Origin: Chamaelirium japonicum
Taxonomy: Eukaryota; Streptophyta; Magnoliopsida; Liliales; Melanthiaceae
Assembly: GCA_947650365.1 (NCBI GenBank)
Contig: CANTAL010000095.1
Location: 186,001-250,000 of the forward strand
DNA length: 64,000 nucleotides
Direction: 5' to 3'
In this document: positions 50,310 through 62,164 of the stretch, piece by piece
Layout: every line of letters starts with the position of its first letter
Numbering within the stretch: the first letter of the stretch is position 1
Position numbers and translations under genes: made by a program
Notes under the pieces: generated by a model
Seen by the model: only the letters and a program-made list of their open reading frames with translations
What the model was told of the DNA's origin: nothing
Database searches by the model: none

Positions 50310-51770
50310 AAAGAATTAGAATGGATCGTACGAATGAATTAGAATGGATACATTCATGCGAATGAATTAGAATGGATACATTCGTGCGAAAGAATTAGAA
50401 TAGATCTTATGAATGAATTTGAATGGATCCTATGAATGAATTAGAATGGATCGTGCGAATGAATTAGAATGGATTGTACGAATGAATTAGAATGGATCGT
50501 ACGAATGAATTAGAATGGATCGTGCTAATGAATTAGAATTGATCGAACGAATGAATTAGCATGGATCGTGCTAATGAATTAGAATGGAACGTACGAATGA
50601 ATTAGAATGGATCGTGTGAAAGAATTAGAATGGATTGTATGAATGAATTAGAATGAATTCGTACGATCCATTCGAATTCATTCGCTCGATCCCTTCTAAT
50701 TCATTCATACGATCCATTCTAATTCATTCATACAATCCATTCTAATTCTTTCACACGATCCATTCTAATTCATTCGTACAATCTATTCTATTTCATTTGT
50801 ACGATCCATTCTTACTCATTCGTATGATCCATTCTAATTCATTCGGACGAATGTATCCAATTTAATTAATTTGTACGATCCATTCTAATTCATTCGTACG
50901 ATCCATTCTAATTCATTCGTACGATCCATTCTTACTCATTCGTATGATCCATTCTAATTCCTTCGTACGATCCACACTAATTCATTCGTACGATCCATTC
51001 TAATTCATTCGCACAATCTATTCTAATTCATTCATACGATCCATTCTAATTCATTCGTACGATCGTACGAATGAATTAGAATGGATCGTACGGAATGAAT
51101 TAGAATGGATTGTATGAATGAATTAGAATGGATACATTCGTGCGAATGAATTAGAATGGATCATACGAATGAGTAAGAATGGATCGTACGAATGAAATAG
51201 AATGGATTGTACGAATGAATTAGAATGGATCGTACAAATGAATTAGAATGGATCGTACGAATGAATTAGAATGGATCATACGAATGAGTAAGAATGGATC
51301 GTACAAATGAAATAGAATGGATCGTACTACTGAATTAGAATGGATCGTACGAATGAATTAGAATGGATCGTGTGAAAGAATTAGAATGCATTGTATGAAT
51401 GAATTAGAATAGATAGTATGAATGAATTAGAATGGATCGTGCGAATGAATTCGAATGGATCGCATGATCCATTCGAATAGAATGGATCATATGAATGAAT
51501 TAGAATGGATCGGGCGAATGAATTAGAATGGATTGTAGGAATGAATTAGAATGGATCGTATGAATGAATTAGAATGGATCGTATGAATGAATTAGAATGG
51601 ATCGTGCGAATGAATTAGAATGGATCGTACGAATGAATTAGAATGGATCGTACGAATGAATTAGAATGGATCATACGAATGAATTAGAATGGATCATACG
51701 AATGAGTAAGAATGGATCGTACGAATGAAATAGAATGGATTGTACGAATGAATTAGAATGGATACATTCA
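50310..51770. repeat. Dispersed higher-order block, copy B
   Basis: Carries the same ordered landmarks as copy A at 24400-25850, including two inversion junctions (near 50652 and 51057) and the GCATGATCCATTCGAATAG mini-inversion at 51462. It has one extra 23-bp unit near 50480. Another partial match, 42340-42524, shares only the first part and stops at the segmental-duplication breakpoint. Confidence 0.85.
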
Positions 51771-54700
51771 TGCGAATGAATTAGAATGGATCGGACGATT
51801 GAATTAGAATGGATAGTATGATTCATTCTAATTCATTCGTACGATCCATTCTAATACATTCGTACGATTCATGCTAATTCATTCGCACGATCCATTCTAA
51901 TTCATTCGTACGATCCATTCTTATTCATTCATACGATGCATTCTAATTCATTCGCACAATCCATTCTAATTCATTCGTACAATCCATTCTAATTCATTCG
52001 TATCATCCATTCTAAATCATTCGGTGGATCCATTCTAATTCATATGTACGATCCATTCTAATTCATTCCCACGATCCATTCTAATTTATTCGTACGATCC
52101 ATTCTAATTCATTCGTACGATCTATTCTAATTCATTCGCACGAATGTAACCATTCTAATTCATTTGCACGAATATATCCATTCTAATTCATTCGTACGAT
52201 CCATTCTAATTCCTTCGTACGATCCATTCTAATTCATTCGTACGATCTATTCTATTTCATTCGTATGATCCATTCTTACTCATTCGTACGATCCATTCTA
52301 ATTCATTCGTCCGATCCATTCTAATTCATTCGCACGAATGTATCCATTCTAATTCATTCATTCGATCAATCCTAATTCATTAGCACGATCCATTCTAATT
52401 CATTCGTACGATCCATTCTAATTCATTCGCACTATCCATTCTAATTCATTCATAGAATCCATTCTAGTTCATTCATACGATCTATTCTAATTCTTTCGCA
52501 CGAATGTATCCATTCTAATTCATTCGCACGAATGTATCCATTCTAATTCATTCGTACGATCCATTCTAATTCATTCGTACGATCCATTCTAATTCATTAA
52601 TATGATCCATTCAAATTCATTCGTACGATCCATTCTAATTCATATGCACAAAGGTATCCATTCTAATCCATTCGTAGGATCCATTCTAATCCATTTGTAC
52701 GATCCATTCTAATTCATTCGTACGATCCATTCTAATTCATTCGCTCGAATGTATCCATTCTAATCCATTCGTACGATCCATTCTAATCCATTCGTACGAT
52801 CCATTCTAATTCATTCGCATTAATATAACCGTTCTAATTCATTCATTTGATCCATTCTAATTCATTCGTACGATCCGTTCTAATTCATTCGTCCGATCCA
52901 TTCTAATTCATTCGCACGAATGTATCCATTCTAATTCATTCGTACGATCCATTCTAATTCATTCGTACGATCCATTCTAATTCATTCGTACGGTCCATTC
53001 TAATTCATTCGCACGAATGTATCCATTCTAGTTCATTCGTACGATCCATTCTAATTCATTCGTACGATCCATTCTAATTCATTCGCACGATCTATTCTAA
53101 TTCATTCGTACGATCAATTCTAATTCATTCGTGCAATCCATTCTATTTCATTCGTACGATCCCTTCTTACTCATTCGTACGATCCATTCTAATTCATTCA
53201 CATGAATGTATCCATTCGTACGAATGAATTAGAATAGATTGTACGAATGAATTAGAATGGATCGTACGAAGGAATTAGAATGGATCGTACGAATAAATTA
53301 GAATGGATCGTACGAATGAATTAGAATGGATCGCACGAATGAATTAGAATGGATCGTACGAATGAATTAGAATGGATCGTACGATTGAATTAGAATGGAT
53401 CATACGAATGAGTAAGAATGGATCGTATGAATAAATTAGATTGGATCGTACGATCCATTCTAATTCATTAGCATGGATCGTGCTAATGAATTAGAATGGA
53501 ATATACGAATGAATTAGAATGGATCGTAGAATGGATCGTACGAATGAATTAGAATAGATTATAGGAATGAATTAGAATGGATCATGCAAATGAATTAGAA
53601 TGGATACATTCGTGCAAATGAATTAGAATGGATCGTGCGAATGAATTAGAATGGATCGTACGAATGAATTAGAATGGATATATTTGAACGAATAAATTAG
53701 AATGGATCATACGAATGAATTAGAATGGATCGTATGAATGAATTAGAATGGATAGTGCGAATGAATTAGAATCGATCATACGAATGAGTAAGAATGGATC
53801 GTACGAACGAAATAGAATAGATTGTACGAATGAATTAGAATGGATCCTACGAATGAATTAGAATGGATCGTGTGGAAGAATTAGAATGGATTGTACGAAT
53901 GAATTAGAATGGTTCGTATGAATGAATTAGAATGGATCGTGCGAATGAATTCGAATGGATCGTACGAATTCATTCTAATTCATTCATACAATCCATTCTA
54001 ATTCTTTCATACGATCCATTCTAATTTATTTGTACGTTCCATTCTAATTCTTTACCACGATCCATGCTAATTCATTCGTTCGATCAATTCTATTTCATTA
54101 GCACGATCCATTCTAATTCATTCGTACGATCCATTCTAATTCATTTGCACGATCCATTCTAATTCATTCATAGGATCCATTCTAATTCATTCGTACGATC
54201 TATTCTAATTCTTTCGCACGAATGTATCCATTCTAATTCATTCGCACGAATGTATCTATTCTAATTCATTCGTACGATCCATTCTAATTCATTCGTACGA
54301 TCCATTCTAATTCATTCATACGATCTATTCTAATTCATTCATACAATCCATTCTAATTCTTTCACACGATCCATTCTAATTCAATCGTACGATCCATTCT
54401 AATTCATTCGCACAATCCATTCTATTTCATTCGTACGATCCATTCTTACTCATTCGTATGATCCATTCTAATTCATTCGCACGAATGTATCCATAATGGA
54501 TCATACGAATGAGTAAGAATGGATCGTACGAATGAAATAGAATGGATTGTGCGAATGAATTAGAATGGACCGTACGAATGAATTAGACGTACGAATGATT
54601 TAGAATGGATACATTCGTGCGAATAAATTAGAATGGATCATACGAATGAGTAAGAATGGATCGTCATTCTAATTCATTCGTATGATCCATTCTAATTCAT

Positions 54701-57700
54701 TTGTATCCATTCTATTTCATTCGCACAATCCATTCTAATTCATTCGCGTAATCTATTCTAATTCATTCGTACGATCCATTCTAATTCATTCATACGATCC
54801 ATTCTAACTCATTCATACAATCCATTCTAATTTATTCGCACGAATGTATCCATTCTAATTCGTTCGTACGATCCATTCTAATTCATTCGCACAATCTATT
54901 CTAATTCATTCATACGATCCATTCTAATTCATTCGCACGAATGTATCCATTCTAATTCATTCATACGATCCATTCTACTTCATTCGTACTATCCGTACTA
55001 ATTCACTCATACGATCCATTCTAATTCATTCGTATGATCCATTCTAATTCATTCGTACGATCCATTCTAATTCATTCGTACGATCCATTCTAATTCCTTC
55101 GTACGATCCATTCTAATTCCTTCGTACGATCCATTCTATTTCATTCGTACGATCCATTCTAATTCCTTCGTACGATCCATTCTAATTCCTTCGTATCCAT
55201 TCTAATTCACTCATATGATCCATTCTAATTCATTCGTACGATCCATTCTAATTCATTCAAACAATCCATTCTAATTCATTCGCACGATCCATTCTAATTC
55301 ATATGCACAAAGGTATCCATTCTAATTCATTCATACGATCCATTCTAATTCAGGATCGTACGAATGAATTAGAATTGATACATTCGTGCGAATGAATTAG
55401 AATGGATCGTGCGAATGAATTAGAATGGATCGTACGAATGAATTAGAATGGATCGTACGAATGAACTAGAATGGATACATTCGTGCGAATGAATTAGAAT
55501 GGATCGTACGAATGAATTAGAATGGATCGTACGAATGAATTAGAATGGATCGTACGAATGAATTAGAATGCATCGTGCGAATGAATTAGAATGGATCGTG
55601 TGAATGAATTAGAATGGATCGTACGAATGAATTAGAATGGATCGTGTGAAAGAATTAGAATGGATCGTACGAATGAATTAGAATGGATCGTGCGAATGAA
55701 TTAGAATGGATCGTACGAATGAATTAGAATGGATACATTTGTGCGAATGAATTAGAATGGATCGTACGAATGAATTAGAATGGATCGTATGAATGAATTA
55801 GAATGGATCGTGCGAATGAATTAGAATGGATCGGGCGAATGAATTAGAATGGATCGTGCGAATGAATTAGAATGGATCGTACGAATGAATTAGAATGGAT
55901 CGTACGAATGAACTAGAATGGTTACATTCGTGCGAATGAATTAGAATGGATCGTACGAATGAATTAGAATGGATCGTACGAATGAATTAGAATGGATCTT
56001 ACGAATGAATTAGAATGGATCGTACGAATGAATTAGAATGGATCGTACGAATGAATTAGAATGGATACATTCGTGCGAATGAATTAGAATGGATCGGACG
56101 AATGAATTAGAATAGATCGTACGAATGAATTAGAATGGATACATTCGTGCGAATGAATTAGAATGGATCGGACGAATGAATTAGAATGGATCGTACGAAT
56201 GAATTAGAATGGATCGTACGAATGAATTAGAATGGATCGTACGAATAAATTAGAATGGATACATTCGTCCGAATGAATTAGAATGGATCATACGAATGAG
56301 TAAGAATGGATCGTACGAATGAAATAGAAAAGATTGTACGAATGAATTAGAATGGATTCGTACGAATGAATTAGAATGGATACATTCGTGCGAATGAATT
56401 AGAATGGATCATTCCAATGAGTAAGAATGGATCGTACGAATAAAATAGAATGGATTGTGCGAATGAATTAGAATGGATCGTACGAATGAATTAGAATGGA
56501 TCGTGTGAAAGAATTAGAATGGATTGTATGAATGAATTACAATAGATCGTATGAATGAATTAGAATGGATCGTACGAATGAATTAGAATGGATCGTACGA
56601 ATGAATTAGAATGGATATATTCGTGCGAATGAATTAGAATGGATACATTCGTGTGAAAGAATTAGAATAGATAGTATGAATGAATTAGAATGGATCCTAT
56701 GAATGAATTAGAATGGATCGTGCGAATGAATTAGAATGGATCGTACGAATGAATTAGAATAGATCGTACGAATGAATTAGAATGGATCGTACGAAGGAAT
56801 TAGAATGGATCGTACGAATGAATTAGAATGGATCGTGCGAATGAATTAGAATGGATCGTACGAATGAATTAGAATAGATCGTACGAATGAATTAGAATGG
56901 ATCGTACGAAGGAATTAGAATGGATCGTACGAATGAATTAGAATGGATCGTACGAATTAATTAGAATGGATCATACGAATGAATTAGAATGGATCGTACG
57001 AATGAATTAGAATGGATCGTACGAATGAATTAGAATGGATCGTACGAATGAATTAGAATGGATCATACGAATGAATTAGAATAGATCGTACGAATGAATT
57101 AGAATGGATACATTCGTGCGAACGAATTAGAATGGATTGTGCGAATGAATAAGAACAGATCGTGCGAATGAATTAGAATGGATCGTACGAATGAATTAGA
57201 ATGGATCGTGCGAATGAATTAGAATGGATCGTACGAATGAATTAGAATGGATACATTTGTGCGAATGAATTAGAATGGATCGTACGAATGAATTAGAATG
57301 GATCGTATGAATGAATTAACATGGATCATACGAATGAATTAGAATGGATCGTGCGAATGAAGTAGAATGCATCGTACGAATGAATTAGAATGGATCGTGT
57401 GAAAGAATTAGAATGGATCGTACGAATGAATTAGAATGGATTGTGCGAATGAATTAGAATGGATCGTACGAATGAATTAGAATGGATACATTTGTGCGAA
57501 TGAATTAGAATGGATCATACGAATGAATTAGAATGGATCGTATGAATGAATTAGAATGGATCGTACGAATGAATTAGAATGGATCGTGCGAATGAATTAG
57601 AATGGATCGTACGAATGAACTAGAATGGATACATTCGTGCGAATGAATTAGAATGGATCGTACGAATGAATTAGAATAGGTCGTACGAATGAATTAGAAT

Positions 57701-60056
57701 GGATCTGACGAATGAATTAGAATGGATCGTACGAATGAATTAGAATGGATACATTCGTGCGAATGAATTAGAATGGATCGGACGAATGAATTAGAATGGA
57801 TCGGACGAATGAATTAGAATGGATCGTACGAATGAATTAGAATGGATCGTACGAATAAATTAGAATGGATACATTCGTCCGAATGAATTAGAATGGATCA
57901 TACAAATGAGTAAGAATGGATCGTACGAATGAAATAGAATAGATTGTACGAATAAATTAGAACGGATTCTACGAATGAATTAGAATGGATCGTGTGAAAG
58001 AATTAGAATGGGTTGTATGAATGAATTAGAATGGATCGTATGAATGAATTAGAATGGATCGTGCGAATGAATTCGAATGGATCGTACGAATTCATTCTAT
58101 TTTATTCATACAATCCATTCTAATTCTTTCACACGATCCATTCTAATTCATTCGCACGAATGTATCCATTCTAGTTCATTCGTACGATCCATTCTAGTTC
58201 ATTCGTACGATCCATTCTAATTTATTCGTACGATCCATTCTAATTCATTCGTATGATCCATTCTAATTCATTCGTACGATCCATTCTAATTCATTCATAC
58301 AATCCATTCTAATTCATTCGCACGAATGTATCCATTCTAATTAATTCGTACGATCCATTCTAATTCATTCGTATGATCCATTCTTATTCATTCGCACGAT
58401 CTAGTCTAATAGATTCGTACGATCCATTCTAATTCATTCGCACGAATGTATCCATTCTAATTCATTCGTACGATCCATTCTAATTCATTAATATGATCCA
58501 TTCTAATTCATTCGTACGATCCATTCTAATTCATATGCACAAAGGTATCCATTCTAATTCATTCGTACGATCCATTCTAATTCAGGATCGTACGAATGAA
58601 TTAGAATAGATACATTCATGCGAATGAATTAGAATTGATCGTACGAATGAATTATAATGGATCATGCGAATGAATTAGAATGGATCGTACGAATGAATTA
58701 GAATGGATCGTACGAATGAACTAGAATGGATACATTCGTGCGAATGAATTAGAATGGTTTGTACGAATGAATTAGAATGGATCGTACGAATGAATTAGAA
58801 TGGATCGTACGAATGGATTAGAATGGATCATACGAATGAATTAGAATGGATCGAACGAATGAATTAGAATGGATATATTCGAGCGAATGAATTAGAATAG
58901 ATCGTAGGAATGAATTAGAATGGATCATACGAATGAATTAGAATGGATCGTACGAACGAATTAGAATGGATCGTACGAACGAATTAGAATGGATCATATG
59001 AACGAATTAGAATGGATCGTACGAATGAATTAGAATGGATACATTCGAGCAAATGAATTAGAATGGATCGTACGAATGAATTAGAATAGATCATAGGAAT
59101 AAATTAGAATGGATCGTGCGAATGAATTAGAATGGATACATTCGTGCGAATGAATTAGAATGGATCGTGTGAATGAATTAGAATGGATCGTACGAATGAA
59201 TTAGAATGGATATATTTGAACGAATAAATTAGAATGGATCATACGAATGAATTAGAATGGATCGTACGAATGAATTAGAATGGATAGTGCGAATGAATTA
59301 GAATCGATCGTACGAATGAATTAGAATGGATCGTACGAATGAATTAGATCGTACGAATAAATTAGAATGGATCGTACGAATGAATTAAAATGGATACATT
59401 CGAGCGAATGAATTAGAATACATTGTAGGAATGAATTAGAATGGATTGTACGAATGAATTAGAATGGATACATTTGTGAGAATGAATTAGAATGGATCGT
59501 ACGAATGAATTAGAATGTACCGTACGAAAGAATTAGAATGGATATATTCGTGCGAATGAATTAGAATGGATCGTACGAATGAATTAGACTAGATCGTACG
59601 AATGAATTTGAATGGATACATTTGTACGAATGAATCTAAATGGATTGTATGAATGAATTACAATGGATCGTACGAATGAATTAGAATGGATCGTGCGAAT
59701 GAATTAGAATGGATCTAATTCTTTCACACGATCCATTCTAATTCATTCGTACGTTCCATTCTAATTCATTAGCACGATCCACGCTAATTCATTCGTTCGA
59801 TCAATTCTAATTCATTAGCACGATCCATTCTAATTCATTCGTACGATCCATTCTAATTCATTCGCACGATCCATTCTAATTCATTCATAGGATCCATTCT
59901 AATTCATTCATACGATCTATTCTAATTCTTTCTCACGAATGTATCTATTCTAATTCATTCGCACGAATGTATCCATTCTAATTCATTCGTACGATCCATT
60001 CTAATTCATTCGTACGATCCATTCGAATTCATTCGCACGATCCATTCTAATTCATT

Positions 60057-60070
60057 CATATGATCCATTC
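60057..60070. repeat. LINE target site duplication, left copy
   Basis: CATATGATCCATTC precedes the poly-T run and recurs at 62151-62164 after the other end of the LINE. The 14-bp length fits target-primed reverse transcription. The sequence is a satellite monomer. Confidence 0.93.
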
Positions 60071-62150
60071 TTTTTTTTTAATCAAAGCTAGGGGATTTTA
60101 TTAGGGACCCCGCCCAAAAAAAACAAAAAAGAGAATTACAGCTCTGGCCTTTTATAAACAAGGCTATCAGAGAGTGCACACCAAAAGAAAGAAAAACAAT
60201 ACAAGAGCCAACACTCCAATGCATCTTGAAATAAAAGGCAACATTTTGCAACTTCCAAATATCACCAAGTAATTATCAAACTTGGATCAGTTTCAAAATC
60301 TGAAGAACAAAAAATCAGCCAATCTGAAAATCTTCACCCAGAATTTAGCTAGATTTCTGAACTTTGCATCTTCCATAACATTTCCCCATATTATCAGCTT
60401 CAACAGCAAAACGAAGTCTTTACCCATCTTAGAACAAATCTGAAGAACAAAAAAATCAGCCAATCTGAAAATCTTCACCCAGAATTCAGCTAGATTTCTG
60501 AACTTTGCATCTTTCATAACATTTCCCCATTTTATCAGCTTCAACAGCAATACGAAGATTTCCTTTTAAATCTGTTGAGTAACACTTAACCATACTATTC
60601 TCCTCTTTACCCATCTTAGAAAGTATATCTGCCGGCTGATTTCCTTCTCTCCAAACATGAGATAAAAGGAAATTTTTAAATTTGGCACACTTTTTCCTAA
60701 TACAGATAACTTGTTGAGTTACATTCCAAGGAATTGAGCAAGAATTTTTGATGCAGTTTACAGCAGTAAGAGAATCTGATTCCACCCAAAGTTGAGATAT
60801 ATCCAAATCTTCAGCATAAGCTAAGCCTTGTTCAATAGCATCAAGCTCCACAGAAAGGATTTGCTCATGTCTAGAAGGCCCACAATATCCTAGCATAATC
60901 TGTCCTTCAGAGTTACGGAATATACCTCCAATGGAAGCCTTATTATCAGTAACAGCTCCATCAGTATTCAACTTAATCCAGTCACCAGAAGGTTTCCCCC
61001 ACACAACCTGATTGATGATATTATGCCTAGGAAAAAATAAAAGACCCCATTTCGCTACAGAAATTCTATTCTCCTGACTGTCCTTCTCTTGAATAGTAAG
61101 CTCTGAAAGCTTGAGATGTATTATACTAGTTATGTTGGCCAGCAGAAATCTTTTATGTCTTGTTCTTCGTTCAAAAATCCTCATATTTCTCTCTTCCCAA
61201 AGAAAATAGACAGCACAACCAATAGCAAGTTTTGCTATAGTAGTTATTAAACCATCTCCTGAAAATCTGGATCTAAGTCTATGAAGTTCTTCTTTGATAT
61301 TACCAATTCTTGTGGCTTTAATTCCAACTCTAGCTAGAATAGATCTCCAGATCCAATTCGAGTAAGAACATTGGAAGAATATGTGATCATGATCCTCATT
61401 TCCAGACCAGCAAAGAGTACATAATTTTGGGACTGAAATTCCTCTCTTTTGCAAATTATCACAAGTGAGCAATGTTTGATTAACTGATCTCCAAAGACAC
61501 ATAGCATGCCTTTCAATTCTTTGATGATGCCAAATCCAATCATAATCAATCATTGGAGGATTTTTCAGTCTAAGGGCATTCCAAGCTGATTTGAGAGAAA
61601 AAATCCCATCTGTTGAAGGCTTCCAAACAATTAAATCAGAACAGTCAGGATAATGAATAATCTGATTCTTTATACTATCATACATAGTCATAAGATCAGC
61701 TGAAGTAGCTTGAGGAAAAGACCAACTGTTACCATGCCTGAAATTACTGACCATAACATCCATTCCACAGCCCATATCATAAACTGCCCTTCTGCCATAC
61801 TGTTCTATTAATCTGCCATTAGAATGCCAATTATCCAACCAGAAATTTGTATTGTCACCATTACCCAAAATACTTTGTATGAAGGGTTTAACTTTCTGCC
61901 TATTCTTAAGAATACCTCTCCAAATTCCAGAGGCATTTGGACTGCTTTTACAGTCCCAAATACCATCCTTCTTTAAGTACTTATTCTTAATCCATCTAGC
62001 CCACAAAGACTGATCATTGGAGCAAATTCTCCAAATGTATTTAGAAAGTGCAGCAATGTTCCATTCATCAAGATTTCTGAATCCCAATCCACCCTCTTTT
62101 TTAGGGAAACAAAGCTTCTTCCAAGCCACAGGGATTAATTTCTTACAATC
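60071..62150 (-). mobile_element. 5'-truncated L1-type LINE with poly-A tail
   Basis: A 2.08-kb insertion in the satellite, flanked by a 14-bp duplication. The minus-strand 3' end is marked by a nine-A tail (plus-strand T run 60071-60079) and an AATAAA signal at 60097-60102 (minus strand). Only the C-terminal half of the second ORF is present: endonuclease and the RT catalytic core are missing, so the copy is dead on arrival by 5' truncation, the usual fate of LINEs. Base composition is far AT-richer than the LTR element. It is a separate, later insertion into an already formed array. Confidence 0.94.
60080..60485 (-). other. LINE 3' untranslated region with an internal 140-bp duplication
   Basis: The non-coding tail of the LINE on the minus strand. 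Segment 60297-60420 repeats at 60436-60560 with an offset of about 140 bp (shared TCTGAAGAACAAAAAATCAG and TAGCTAGATTTCTGAACTTT-type strings). The second copy overlaps the C-terminal codons. A motif TTTACCCATCTTAGAA, present at 60419 and again at 60606, brackets the duplicated unit and may have been the slippage homology. Apparent ORFs across it are the duplicate of the ORF's end. Confidence 0.8.
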
Positions 62151-62162
62151 CATATGATCCAT
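60486..62162 (-). pseudogene. LINE ORF2 fragment: post-RT connector, zf-RVT and RNase H
   Basis: A 558-codon open frame, the truncated C-terminal part of a plant L1-type ORF2. Residues 8-60 match the conserved post-RT segment (PVAWKKLCFPKKEGGLGFRN, then WIKNKYL). A zf-RVT domain lies at about 187-275 with CTLC at 248-251 and HIFFQC at 260-265. An RNase H domain lies at about 393-520 and retains D401 (NTDGA), E439 (SVELDA), D463 (ESDS) and D512 (NQPADILS). No frameshift or stop is seen, so it is young, but without endonuclease and RT it cannot move itself. The first two Met codons (62160-62162 and 62151-62153) come from the satellite target duplication, so the open start is accidental. Confidence 0.9.
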
Positions 62163-62164
62163 TC
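62151..62164. repeat. LINE target site duplication, right copy
   Basis: CATATGATCCATTC, identical to 60057-60070. The satellite continues from it with TAATTCATTC. Confidence 0.93.

Larger units (their letters stand above)
13554..60070. repeat. 46.5-kb orientation-switching 23-bp/28-bp minisatellite array
   Basis: Roughly two thousand units of 23 bp (GATCGTACG...GAATTAGAATG) with 28-bp variants (GATACATTCGTGCG...). No gene. Approximate forward blocks: 13554-13728, 14743-17697, 17849-19425, 19850-21830, 22352-22697, 23577-24725, 25132-27093, 28109-30686, 30853-31100, 31653-31822, 35894-37000, 40869-42524, 43529-45105, 45491-45839, 46269-46899, 47247-47630, 49387-50660, 51065-51820, 53220-53450, 53471-53970, 54496-54664, 55355-58090, 58587-59712. 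The stretches between them read in reverse (CATTCTAATTC...). Small flips occur at 13850-13870, 18670, 33135-33160 and 53452-53470. Recurrent variants (GAGTAAGAATG, GAAATAGAATG, GTGTGAAAGAATTAG, CGTGCTAATG) come in fixed orders, giving higher-order repeats. Open frames such as IHSNSFVRS are translations of the repeat. Confidence 0.96.

Noticed and set aside
13554-60070. CRISPR-like array of short repeats
   Set aside because: There are no unique spacers of constant length and no cas genes, and the setting is a plant nuclear genome. The units are contiguous satellite monomers.
60293-60550. Separate 85-residue gene in the LINE tail
   Set aside because: It is a duplicated copy of the ORF2 C-terminal stretch created by the 140-bp tandem duplication.
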